Shown here piece by piece: positions 1-8,206 of a DNA stretch of 64,000 nt. Under the pieces are notes generated by a model. That model did not search any database. It was not told the origin of the DNA and was given only the letters and a program-made list of their open reading frames with translations. This stretch comes from Leptospira broomii serovar Hurstbridge str. 5399 (lineage in GTDB: Bacteria; Spirochaetota; Leptospiria; Leptospirales; Leptospiraceae), in NCBI RefSeq assembly GCF_000243715.2, contig NZ_AHMO02000008.1, positions 2,393,339-2,457,338 of the forward strand. Reading direction: 5' to 3'. A program made the position numbers and the translations under genes. Each line of letters opens with the position of its first letter. The stretch's first letter is position 1.

Positions 1-962
1 TCTATATTTTTAACGGAAGTATTAACTATTTCGAAAGTCTTGGAGTCCCTCGTATCCTATCCGTTGCCGGATTGATGATTTTAGTCTGTATTCCGATTTA
101 TTGGATCGCGACGGAAGTAGCATCGCCTATCGTTTCCACTTTGGAACCTTTAATGAAGAATTGGAGACAGGATATGGAGGACGCTAAATTCAAGTATTTG
201 GTCGTAGGATTTAAAATCCAATTCAATGATTTTCCGGCAGGGTGGGAGGAGACGATCCGTCCGGAAGAACTTGTTCAGAAAATCGCGGATATGGTGCAAG
301 GGGAAGTGGTAGGACTGGTTTCAATCATTCCTACTTTGATCGGTTACTTGGTAGTTACTCCTTTGTTTGCATTCCTCTTTCTATTGAACGGAAACGGAGT
401 CTATAAGAATATCGTTAGTTTGGTCCCGAATCGCTACTTTGAAATGACCATCATGATCGCCGCTAATATCAACGAGCAAATTACGAATTACTTACGCAGC
501 TTGGTGATCCAAAGCGCAATCATTACAATCGTTGCGATGATAGGCTTTTCGGTTATCGGACTTAGATATTTTTACATATTTGCGCTCTTTGTAGGAATCG
601 CAAATTCGATACCGTACTTAGGACCTATAATCGGTGCGGTTCCTCCTTTGTTTATGACCTTAACGCAAGGATCGACGATCTTTTATGCCAAAGGGATCAC
701 CGACGGTATGGGGATGTACGAACTGATGGGCGCTATTCTTATCGTTATAGTTATCGCGCAAGCAGTGGATAATTTTTTCGTCCAACCGGTGATTATTTCG
801 GATGCGGTGTCTTTGCATCCGATCGTCGTCGTCGGTGCCGTTACCGTAGGGGGAACTTTATTGGGGATCGCCGGAATGCTAGTCGCAGTCCCGCTTGCCG
901 CAATCCTGAAAGTTACGATCGCTACATTATATCGGTCCATGAAAGATCATAACCTGCTCTAG
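1..962 (+). CDS. AI-2E family transporter (PerM/YdiK-like), 5'-truncated
   Basis: The frame is already open at base 3, so the gene begins upstream of the window and only the C-terminal part (about 319 codons) is present. The protein is polytopic: hydrophobic segments lie around the first residues, then in the segment with LIGYLVVTPLFAFLFL, and in three further stretches toward the C terminus. The segment reading GIANSIPYLGPIIGAVPP is typical of the AI-2E transporter (formerly UPF0118/PerM) family, inner-membrane proteins that export small molecules or ions in different bacteria. The substrate here cannot be told from sequence. It ends with TAG and converges on the minus-strand symporter gene 77 nt downstream. 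Family assignment is secure; transport of autoinducer-2 is not implied. Confidence 0.88.
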   Translation, partial: YIFNGSINYFESLGVPRILSVAGLMILVCIPIYWIATEVASPIVSTLEPLMKNWRQDMEDAKFKYLVVGFKIQFNDFPAGWEETIRPEELVQKIADMVQGEVVGLVSIIPTLIGYLVVTPLFAFLFLLNGNGVYKNIVSLVPNRYFEMTIMIAANINEQITNYLRSLVIQSAIITIVAMIGFSVIGLRYFYIFALFVGIANSIPYLGPIIGAVPPLFMTLTQGSTIFYAKGITDGMGMYELMGAILIVIVIAQAVDNFFVQPVIISDAVSLHPIVVVGAVTVGGTLLGIAGMLVAVPLAAILKVTIATLYRSMKDHNLL

Positions 963-969
963 GATAGAA

Positions 970-987
970 GCCCGAAGATATTTGGGC
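970..987. terminator. Short hairpin between convergent genes
   Basis: GCCCGAA at 970-976 pairs with TTTGGGC at 981-987 (one G-U pair) around a 4-nt loop, 8 nt after the transporter stop. No clear T-run follows, so it is only a weak candidate for an intrinsic or bidirectional terminator. Confidence 0.3.
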
Positions 988-1039
988 GGAAACCTCTAAT
1001 CTGTTTTTCGAGAAGCACGAACTTCATTAAACTCCTCAT

Positions 1040-2578
1040 CTATTCAGCGCCGACTCCTAGATAAACCCTTACTTTTTCGGATTCGTATAATTTTTGAGCT
1101 CGTTCTTCCGGGAAAAGTTTCGAAAAAACGATCGCGGCTAAAAACGAAAGAGTCATGGAAAAGATCGCCGGATTCTTATACGGAAAATATGCGGTTGAAA
1201 AACCGAAGATGTCTACCCAAACAGTGGGGCTAAGAATGATCAAGCCTGTAGCTGAAATGGAACCGACTAGTATGGAGGCGACGCCTCCCGCTGTACTAAA
1301 ATTCCGCCATAGGATGGATAGGAAAAGCGCCGGAAAATTACCGCTTGCAGCGATTGCAAATGCAAGACCGACCATAAAAGCCACATTCTGATCCTTGAAT
1401 AAAATCCCGAAAAGGATTCCTAATATACCGAAGGCCACTGTCGCTCGTCTCGCAACGCTAACCTGCTCCTGTTCGCTTGCCTTTCCGTCCTTGAAAACGT
1501 TAAAATGAAGATCGTGAGAAATCGTAGAAGCGGCTGCCAGTGTCAAGCCGGCCACTACGGCTAAAATTGTCGCAAACGCCACCGCCGCAATAAAACCTAA
1601 GAACGGAGTCCCGCCTAATAATTCGGCAAGAAGTGCAGCCGCCATATTGCCGCCCTTATCAATGGAGGCTATTTGATCTCTTCCGATCAAAACCGCCGCG
1701 GCAAATCCCACGATCGGAATAATAATATAAAAGTAACCTATAAAGGTAGTCGCATAAGCCACGGATTTTCTAGCCTCTTTCGCGTGAGGGACAGTATAGA
1801 AGCGCATTAGAATATGAGGAAGTCCTAATAGTCCAAACATAAGAGCCAACCCTAGCGAAATTGCGTCTAAAGGATTGGAGACTAATCCTCCCGGTTCTAA
1901 AGCGGACCTCCCGTGCAACCGCTCAACCTCCCCGTATAAATTCGAAAGATCGAAATCGAATTTGGCCATTGCGAGAATCGCCAAAAGCGTAACTCCGAAC
2001 AAAAGTAGGCCTGCTTTTACGATTTGAACCCAGGTAGTCGCAATCATTCCTCCGAATAGAACGTATAAAAGCATCACTCCTCCGACTAAAACGACTGCGG
2101 ACTCGTAGGAAATTCCGAACATTAGATTGATCAGCTTCCCCGAACCGACGATCTGTGCGATCGAGTAAGTAAGCGTCACTAATATACCTCCTATCGATGC
2201 TGCGATTCGTATCGGCTTTTGTCGCAACCTAAATGCAAGAACGTCTGCGAAGGTATATTTACCCAGATTACGAAGCGGTTCGGCGATTAAAAACATTAAA
2301 GCAGGCCATCCTACCAACCAACCGACCGCGTAGATGATTCCGTCGTATCCTTTTAGAGCGACCATACCGGAAATTCCTAAAAAAGAGGCGGCGGACATAT
2401 AATCGCCGGATAAAGCCAAACCGTTTTGAAATCCCGTGATGTTCCTTCCTGCTGCATAGAATTCGCTGGACGTTTTCGTTTTCTTAGCCGCCCAGTAAGT
2501 AATCGCCAGCGTTAAGAGAACGAATATTACGAAAAATAAAACGGAGACGATATTGGGTTGCCCTAAAGACGATTCCAT
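1040..2578 (-). CDS. actP: Sodium:solute symporter, cation/acetate type (ActP-like)
   Basis: 512 aa, close to the usual length of the ActP branch of the sodium/solute symporter (SSS) family. The order of hydrophobic segments fits about 13 transmembrane helices. Family signatures include FYAAGRNITGFQNGLALSGD and the downstream MSAASFLGISG near residues 41-70, the region forming the substrate and sodium path. ActP takes up acetate and other short monocarboxylates with sodium. The start ATG overlaps the TAA of the upstream DUF485 gene by one base (TAATG), so the two are translationally coupled; this DUF485-symporter pairing (yjcH-actP in E. coli) strongly supports the acetate/monocarboxylate assignment. 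In Leptospira, which lives on fatty-acid oxidation, acetate salvage is plausible. The exact substrate is inferred. Confidence 0.87.
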   Translation of the reverse strand: MESSLGQPNIVSVLFFVIFVLLTLAITYWAAKKTKTSSEFYAAGRNITGFQNGLALSGDYMSAASFLGISGMVALKGYDGIIYAVGWLVGWPALMFLIAEPLRNLGKYTFADVLAFRLRQKPIRIAASIGGILVTLTYSIAQIVGSGKLINLMFGISYESAVVLVGGVMLLYVLFGGMIATTWVQIVKAGLLLFGVTLLAILAMAKFDFDLSNLYGEVERLHGRSALEPGGLVSNPLDAISLGLALMFGLLGLPHILMRFYTVPHAKEARKSVAYATTFIGYFYIIIPIVGFAAAVLIGRDQIASIDKGGNMAAALLAELLGGTPFLGFIAAVAFATILAVVAGLTLAAASTISHDLHFNVFKDGKASEQEQVSVARRATVAFGILGILFGILFKDQNVAFMVGLAFAIAASGNFPALFLSILWRNFSTAGGVASILVGSISATGLIILSPTVWVDIFGFSTAYFPYKNPAIFSMTLSFLAAIVFSKLFPEERAQKLYESEKVRVYLGVGAE

Positions 2579-2892
2579 TAGATTTCGCTTCCTTTTTCCA
2601 ATTTACCTTTTAGATGTTCGGTATCTTTGTCGTATGAGGTATTTGCCCAATAGACATAAACGATCGTTAAAAGCCAGGAAACGACTATGACTAAGGCACC
2701 GGCTATCAATCCGTAGTTGGCAAACTGTCCAAGACGCTCGGTTAGCCACTCCTTCTTGAATGCGATCGTCAAAATGAAGCCGTAATAATTTATAAAAAGA
2801 ACGGAAAGGAGGATAAAACCGACGGTCCAACGCGTTCTGACTAATTTTTTAAACTCGGGAGATTCGATGAGTTGATGCGGTTTGACTTTCAT
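2578..2892 (-). CDS. DUF485 membrane protein, partner of the acetate symporter
   Basis: 104 aa with two predicted membrane helices (roughly residues 25-45 and 62-82) and a charged tail. The N-terminal half contains the DUF485 pattern: a short charged segment (SPEFKKLVRTRWTVGF) followed by the first helix. DUF485 proteins are encoded immediately upstream of ActP-type symporters in many bacteria (YjcH in E. coli) and are thought to act with them; a molecular role is not established. Coupled by a 1-nt overlap to the symporter gene. About 100 nt separate its start from the end of the upstream minus-strand membrane-protein gene, room for its own promoter. Confidence 0.8.
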   Translation of the reverse strand: MKVKPHQLIESPEFKKLVRTRWTVGFILLSVLFINYYGFILTIAFKKEWLTERLGQFANYGLIAGALVIVVSWLLTIVYVYWANTSYDKDTEHLKGKLEKGSEI

Positions 2893-2995
2893 CCCGGACT
2901 CCTATGCATAAATGCAATCGAGGATTTTAGAAAAATTGCCTATGTTCGCAAGGATAAAAATACTCTTCCGGAAAAAATCCGAAGTAGGTTGATGA

Positions 2996-4348
2996 TTAAT
3001 TTTCGCGAGCTAATTTCGATCGGATCGTTTTTATTCCTCGATCAACATAAGTTTTGATTCGGATAAAAGAGAATAAAAAGCAAAGATACCAGAAAGGCTC
3101 CAATTCGAATCGCATTCGATTCGCTTCAAAAGGATCGATAAACGAATACAAAATCGTCATCGAAAAGGTATGTAGGACGATAATTCGAACTTTGTAGGAA
3201 AGGGAAGAAAACCGCAGCAGGAGTAATAATAGCGAAATAGGATATACGATCCTATATAAGTTTTTATCAAAGGAACCCATATCAACCGCAGCAAACCAAT
3301 CCAACCCCGGATATTTGCGCAGGGATTCCGGGATCGCTTCGAATTGAGGTAATAGAAAGGGATAATTGGAGGGGCTACTTAAATAAACCTTAATACCGAA
3401 CTTTAGCAGCTTGAAGGATTGCTGAATATTTGTGGTTTCCTTAACTTTAGACAGGTACTTGCGCGAAACTTCGATAAACCGGACGTTATGATAGTCGTCT
3501 TCATTGAGACAGATCGTTTCTGAATAACGCGAGACAAGAGGATCATCTTCGGAATAAATTCCGCGATAGAGAGTGGTAGGGAGCTGGAATGGGGCTAGAT
3601 TTTTATGTTCGTTCGAATCTAAAGTTATCAACCTAGATCTTGCCAGATTCATTCCCAACCAGGACGAGGCCGAAAACGAGTCGAAAAGAATAAAATTCTT
3701 CAGATATAATCCGAATGGGAATAGGAGTATGAAGAAAGCCGTTATCACCGGTGCGCGCGATAGCTTTTTACGTTCATGCCAGGCTAACCAACCGACCCAG
3801 AAGATCGCAAGACCTAAATGCCAAGAAGGTCGGACGGCCGAAGCAAGCGCAATCGTCATCGAAACGGACAATAGCCTGCCGTTTCTATTTTTAACCACCC
3901 AAAGGGAATATAATAAAACTAACGAAAGAAAGAACAAATAAGTGGAATAAAACGGATAGCGAAAGTAGGCGAATACGAGCGGATTAAGAAAAAAGAGTGC
4001 GGCCCAAATATTACGGTATCGTAATCTCATTGCGGATAGAATCGATAGAAAAAGATAGCAACCGATCGCATGCAGCATCGGAAGGAAAACCGCATACAAA
4101 GGATAAGGATCGTCGTTTCCTAAATGTGTCAAAGCGGAATGGAAAAGGGCTAACGCAGGACTTGTACCGTTCAGAGTTATGAGCGCCTGAAACGGATGGT
4201 TATACCAGCATTCTTTAGAGGGTAGCTGCCAGTAACCGTCTATCCTTAATATCGGAAAATCTATAAACTGTAATATAGAATGAATGCAGGCGATTGTTAT
4301 CGGTAGGAAATAGTTTCGCGCGATAGAACGGTATCCCATTTTTTCCAA
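2996..4348 (-). CDS. Polytopic membrane protein, possible GT-C type glycosyltransferase
   Basis: 450 aa with roughly 9-11 hydrophobic helices and larger soluble loops, one after residue 20 with acidic and aromatic residues and a large one around residues 240-340. The overall shape, with a long first periplasmic loop, many helices and aromatic-rich helix ends, resembles membrane-embedded GT-C or ArnT/PMT-like glycosyltransferases that use polyprenyl-phosphate sugars, but no diagnostic motif was identified, so the function is open. It is the last gene of a three-gene minus-strand run, 12 nt after the nitrilase-fold gene. A second ATG (residue 4) could also be the start. Confidence 0.6.
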   Translation of the reverse strand: MEKMGYRSIARNYFLPITIACIHSILQFIDFPILRIDGYWQLPSKECWYNHPFQALITLNGTSPALALFHSALTHLGNDDPYPLYAVFLPMLHAIGCYLFLSILSAMRLRYRNIWAALFFLNPLVFAYFRYPFYSTYLFFLSLVLLYSLWVVKNRNGRLLSVSMTIALASAVRPSWHLGLAIFWVGWLAWHERKKLSRAPVITAFFILLFPFGLYLKNFILFDSFSASSWLGMNLARSRLITLDSNEHKNLAPFQLPTTLYRGIYSEDDPLVSRYSETICLNEDDYHNVRFIEVSRKYLSKVKETTNIQQSFKLLKFGIKVYLSSPSNYPFLLPQFEAIPESLRKYPGLDWFAAVDMGSFDKNLYRIVYPISLLLLLLRFSSLSYKVRIIVLHTFSMTILYSFIDPFEANRMRFELEPFWYLCFLFSFIRIKTYVDRGIKTIRSKLAREN

Positions 4349-4360
4349 AAGCGAAGTCTT

Positions 4361-5077
4361 TTAAAACAGGCCGTTGATTCCGTTAATATTTACTGTTTTT
4401 ATGATTTCTTTATCCTTTTCGGATTCGGCCACCTTCCATGTGACTCCGGTGGGAGTAGATAAGAGGCTTCGCCCGATCCTCTTCTTTCCGAAAGGGGCGC
4501 CATGCCCCGAAGAACGAAGTAGAAATAGATTATATTTCGCGGATAACTCTGCGTATTTTTTGAGATCGTCCGCATAGTTGATGCCGTCTTCTAAGACAGA
4601 GTCAATATGGAATGCGAGATTTATGTTTTCCGATTTTAAACGATCAAACCTGGCAAGATCGTCGATTTCTTTTCCCACAAAAATACCGAATCTGAATCCG
4701 CCTAGGATAATCGCTTCATCCCCTGAACCGGGTTTTGCCGGGGCTTCTTCCGCACCTAGTACTTTCACGTCGTACCAATCGACTAACACGATATTTTGAA
4801 CGATCGGGACGGAGAGGCGCAATATGCCTTCCTCGTCTTTTCGAAACATACAACCGCCTAGTACGGCTCCTTTATACACTTCGGAAACGGCCAGTAGTTC
4901 ATCTAAAAAGCCTTTCGAGCGAGACGCAAGCGATTCGGGAGAAGCGACTCCGCCTCCGGGAAAATACATTGGAAGGATCAGGAAATCCGATTTTTCTTTA
5001 GATAACTTGGATCTTTGTTCGGGAGAAATGGGCTGAGATAATTCCTTTTGGAATAGAGTGATCTTTACAGAAGCCAC
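4361..5077 (-). CDS. Nitrilase-fold (carbon-nitrogen hydrolase) protein lacking catalytic residues
   Basis: 238 aa, GTG start. The protein follows the carbon-nitrogen hydrolase layout: an N-terminal strand (ASVKITLFQKEL), the DFLILP strand that normally ends in the catalytic Glu, a GG turn near residue 75, a strand resembling the Lys motif near residue 105, and FRFGIFVGKEID around 128-139 where active enzymes have GvliCyE. Here the Glu position is Met37 and the Cys position is Gly135, so two members of the E-K-C triad are missing. It is therefore probably a non-catalytic, structural or binding member of the superfamily rather than an amidohydrolase. It sits 21 nt downstream of the 607-aa protein gene and 12 nt upstream of the membrane-protein gene, suggesting one transcript. 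Confidence 0.65.
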   Translation of the reverse strand: MASVKITLFQKELSQPISPEQRSKLSKEKSDFLILPMYFPGGGVASPESLASRSKGFLDELLAVSEVYKGAVLGGCMFRKDEEGILRLSVPIVQNIVLVDWYDVKVLGAEEAPAKPGSGDEAIILGGFRFGIFVGKEIDDLARFDRLKSENINLAFHIDSVLEDGINYADDLKKYAELSAKYNLFLLRSSGHGAPFGKKRIGRSLLSTPTGVTWKVAESEKDKEIIKTVNINGINGLF

Positions 5078-5098
5078 GCGTAACCTGCGCTTGTAGAT

Positions 5099-6922
5099 TT
5101 AGTCGGATAAAATGGACGGGTCGACGCCGAAATTATCGTCGGCGGCTTTTTCGGCGGAAACGTTCGGATCGATGAGCTCGGCTTCCGGCTGAGAATCGTT
5201 TGCCTTAATACCGAATTCCCTTTCCATCTCTTCAGGGGACATTTCAGGAACACCTCCGAACAAATCTCCGCTTTCCAATCGCTCTGAGAGAGCTAAAGAA
5301 TAACAGTATGCTTCCATAATGCATTGTTTGATCGGTTTTTTATTCAGTCGCTTTTTGGACTCTATTAGATCGAAGGTCATTAAGTCGTCCATATTCGTAA
5401 CGACTTCCTTTTTACCTTTCATATCCGCAATGAGTCTGGAGAGCAGATCGGACCCTTTTTGAATGAAGTCCTTCACCGTAACTCGGACATTTCTGGATTG
5501 TTGGCTTTTTTTAGTTTCTAAAGCCGATGTTTTTTTGGATGACTCGATGTAGTTGGCGCCCGGGTTCTTTAGATGGGAATCCAATTCCTTGTGATATTGA
5601 TCATAGATTCGGAATTGCTCCTGGATGCCTCGAGTCGTTTCGTACAAATCGATTAGCTTTTCCCGAAAATCCATTTTTGCGCCCGCTACGATCGTCGGCT
5701 TCAAATCGATTTTCTTAGTGGTCATTACAAAGGAATATTCCTCGTCAAACTCCCGAAAGAATAGCCAGGAAAGCAAAGCTTTGTCTGCGGAGGGGATCCT
5801 TTCGTAATCTCCTTTCGGGTCGTGCTTCTTCCGAAGTTGTTCCAAAGTCATCATTCGCATAAGCTTTAATCCGTACTTTAGCTCTTTGCTTAGAGATTCC
5901 TCCGGATCTATCGGTTCTTCTTTTTTCTCTTCTTGGACTTCTTCCTCTTCCTCGTGAGCTCCGCCGGAAATTTCGTCCAACTCCTGTCCGGGTTGACGTT
6001 GTCCCAATTTTTCTTCAGGGACGACGCCTAAAATGTCTTCCATATAAGAGCTGATCAGCGGAATATTTTTATCTTCACTCCGAAGGATGGCCAAATATAA
6101 TTTATCAAATACGGTTCCGTAGAGTACGTCGAATTCTTGGAGCGCACGTTTTCGTTTCGTATTATAAACGGTGGCAGGCTTTCCCTCCAGTTTTTCGAGC
6201 GCTTGGTATCCGAGGGTAACAGCCTTAACGTACGATCCTTGGAACGGATAAATATAATATAATTTCCTAAATAAAGAATATAAGGGTTGTCGCACCCGTG
6301 AAATAGAAACGGCCATATCGGGAGCCGCGTTATGTGCTTCGAGTAGCTGGTTTAACTCCACGTTATCGTAAACCTTGTGCATCCGGCCGAGAAGTTCGAT
6401 GTAAAGAGGATTTTGCCCGTCCAACTCTTTTGCTATCTTAGCGGCGTAGGCGGGATTTCCAAGCAGATCGTTCCCCACAAAGTTCATTTCAAGAATGGCT
6501 TTTTTGCCTGCGATATTAAGTTCGGATAGAAATCCTGGGAGAAGGTCACTGGATGAAAAGGAAGTTACCCTAGATATCCAGCATTTAAACTTAACCGCCA
6601 TTCTGTTGAAGAAATTTCCCATCTCCGCTTCGATCGCTTTTCGATCCCGGAATGCGTTAGGCTTGGCTTGTTGGGTCTTGGATGGAGCAGCCGATCCTCT
6701 GCCGGAAGGAGATTTTGGATCCCTGCTGCCGGCCTGGCTTCTGGCGCCTTGGCGGATTTGCGGTTGTTCTTTCTGCTTTTTAAGGGCGTCATCCCGTTTT
6801 TTGTCTTTTTCGGAAACAACCTTGCCCCCGGCAGATTGAAACTTATCAAACATCTCTCTTCTGGCCTTATCGTCCAGATTGTTTACGCCGATGCTTTTTT
6901 TGGTTTTATCGAATTCAGACAT
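5099..6922 (-). CDS. Conserved cytoplasmic protein of unknown function, 607 aa
   Basis: No family recognised. The N-terminal 90 residues are highly charged and probably disordered, rich in Lys, Gln, Ser and Arg (for example KDKKRDDALKKQKEQ). A globular part follows, then an acidic Glu-rich linker around residues 325-350 (HEEEEEVQEEKKEEP), then a helical C-terminal half with alternating charged helices. There is no signal peptide or membrane segment, so it is likely cytosolic. Length and layout remind me of large charged hypothetical proteins shared among spirochaetes, but I cannot name a homologue. First gene of the minus-strand run leading to the nitrilase-fold and membrane proteins; about 115 nt separate it from the divergent STAS gene, which should hold both promoters. 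Confidence 0.75.
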   Translation of the reverse strand: MSEFDKTKKSIGVNNLDDKARREMFDKFQSAGGKVVSEKDKKRDDALKKQKEQPQIRQGARSQAGSRDPKSPSGRGSAAPSKTQQAKPNAFRDRKAIEAEMGNFFNRMAVKFKCWISRVTSFSSSDLLPGFLSELNIAGKKAILEMNFVGNDLLGNPAYAAKIAKELDGQNPLYIELLGRMHKVYDNVELNQLLEAHNAAPDMAVSISRVRQPLYSLFRKLYYIYPFQGSYVKAVTLGYQALEKLEGKPATVYNTKRKRALQEFDVLYGTVFDKLYLAILRSEDKNIPLISSYMEDILGVVPEEKLGQRQPGQELDEISGGAHEEEEEVQEEKKEEPIDPEESLSKELKYGLKLMRMMTLEQLRKKHDPKGDYERIPSADKALLSWLFFREFDEEYSFVMTTKKIDLKPTIVAGAKMDFREKLIDLYETTRGIQEQFRIYDQYHKELDSHLKNPGANYIESSKKTSALETKKSQQSRNVRVTVKDFIQKGSDLLSRLIADMKGKKEVVTNMDDLMTFDLIESKKRLNKKPIKQCIMEAYCYSLALSERLESGDLFGGVPEMSPEEMEREFGIKANDSQPEAELIDPNVSAEKAADDNFGVDPSILSD

Positions 6923-7000
6923 TGGTTTGGATTCCCCAGAAACCGCTCTAATAGTATCCTGGCGGTCGTTCCGAAATAAATCAACTAAGATACTTATTTC

Positions 7001-7031
7001 TTGACATACTTCGAAATCCGATGCGTGTTAT
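7001..7031 (+). promoter_or_regulatory. Candidate promoter of the STAS gene
   Basis: A perfect TTGACA at 7001-7006 is followed 19 nt later by TGTTAT at 7026-7031 (4 of 6 matches to TATAAT). The ATG at 7038 lies only 6 nt beyond the -10 box, and there is no Shine-Dalgarno sequence, so use of this promoter would give an almost leaderless mRNA. Confidence 0.35.
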
Positions 7032-7037
7032 TTTCCC

Positions 7038-7400
7038 ATGATTCTCAAAAGTCTCACCCGAGACAATCATCTCGTTCTCTCGGTCCAAGAGGATATCCTG
7101 ATGGATAATTCCCGTGACTTTTACGTGGAGTTTGAGGAAAGCGTCCGGTCAGGATACCCTGCAACTATCAGTTTTCACCTCGGCCTGGTCAAATTTATAG
7201 ATTCCTCGGGGATAGGGATTATCATTAAAGTCAGGAACCAAATCCGGGATAGAAATGGTATTGTAAACATCTTTGGCTTAAATAAGTCGCTTCATTCCGT
7301 TTTTAGGCTTTCCGGGCTGGATCGAATTGTAAACCTTTACACTATGGAAGAATTCCTGGAAAAATATCCGAACTTTTCGGAATTTCTCCGGGGAGACTGA
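7038..7400 (+). CDS. STAS-domain anti-sigma factor antagonist
   Basis: 120 aa, a single STAS domain. The motif FIDSSGIGIIIKV (around residues 53-65) matches the SpoIIAA/RsbV phospho-acceptor loop; Ser56 or Ser57 would be the residue phosphorylated by a cognate serine kinase. STAS antagonists bind anti-sigma kinases in their unphosphorylated form and free a sigma factor or another output partner. No kinase or phosphatase partner gene is adjacent, as is common in Leptospira, where such regulators are scattered. The start at 7038 is preferred because the first strand of the STAS fold begins right after it. No ribosome binding site is visible upstream. Confidence 0.85.
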   Translation: MILKSLTRDNHLVLSVQEDILMDNSRDFYVEFEESVRSGYPATISFHLGLVKFIDSSGIGIIIKVRNQIRDRNGIVNIFGLNKSLHSVFRLSGLDRIVNLYTMEEFLEKYPNFSEFLRGD

Positions 7401-7434
7401 AACTCTTCTCTTCCGAATCCGTTCTTAAATATAG

Positions 7435-8205
7435 ATGAACCGACCCTTTTTTTCCGACTCGATGCAACAGACGTTTTTTTCAAAAAGCTTCCTTTCGTTC
7501 CCGATCCTAACACGTTTCTTTATCGCCTGCGCAGTTTTTGGCATTTCAAACTGTTACCCGTACTCCAATCGCGAGATCGTGTTCCGTTCCGAAGGAATCG
7601 CCCTTTTCAAAATCGACCCGAAAGATTTACCCGGTTTTTACAAAATAACAAAAACCAATTCACTCGATCATCCGATCCAGTTGGATCAAAATAAAGTGAA
7701 GGATTACCTCGGAAATCTTAGATATTCCAAGCGAACCGCTATCGGATATTTTTCCGATTTCGTTTTTTCCGATCATGAGCTGGATCTTTTGGCGAGAGAT
7801 TTGCCTTTCGCCCTAAAGGCTCTTCCAAAAGACAAGCTATTACTGCTCGTCACGAAGTATGACGATACCCAATCGGTCATTTCCTATGACGAATTGACCA
7901 CCTGTATCCTTTGGGCAACGGATGCCAGACTGAACGTGGTTTTTGGCAGAATTAAACGCGAGATCGTTGATAAGGATCAGACTCTCTTATTCGATCGTTG
8001 GACTCGAATAGAAGAGATTCCATTGGAACAATCGACGGACGGAACCGAAATCGTGGAAGGGGAAAATTTCGACTTCGGTCTCGCAGGAGGAGTTCCTCAG
8101 CGCAAATGGGTTTCCTTTGATCTAAAGAATCCGACCAAGTATAAATTTTTACCGAGAAAGCAGTACGGCCCCGTTAAACTGACGGACGAAAACGATCGCC
8201 CTTGA
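7435..8205 (+). CDS. Putative lipoprotein, conserved in Leptospira-type genomes
   Basis: 256 aa. A hydrophobic segment near residues 20-38 ends in FGISNC, a plausible spirochaetal lipobox with Cys39 as the lipidated residue; the true start may be Met10, which would give a signal peptide of more usual length. The mature part is a mixed alpha/beta soluble domain with several strand-like stretches (REIVFRSEGIALFKI and others) and no motif I recognise. It follows the STAS gene by 34 nt and converges on ileS with a single base between the two stop codons. Surface or periplasmic location is inferred; function unknown. Confidence 0.7.
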   Translation: MNRPFFSDSMQQTFFSKSFLSFPILTRFFIACAVFGISNCYPYSNREIVFRSEGIALFKIDPKDLPGFYKITKTNSLDHPIQLDQNKVKDYLGNLRYSKRTAIGYFSDFVFSDHELDLLARDLPFALKALPKDKLLLLVTKYDDTQSVISYDELTTCILWATDARLNVVFGRIKREIVDKDQTLLFDRWTRIEEIPLEQSTDGTEIVEGENFDFGLAGGVPQRKWVSFDLKNPTKYKFLPRKQYGPVKLTDENDRP

Positions 8206-8206
8206 G

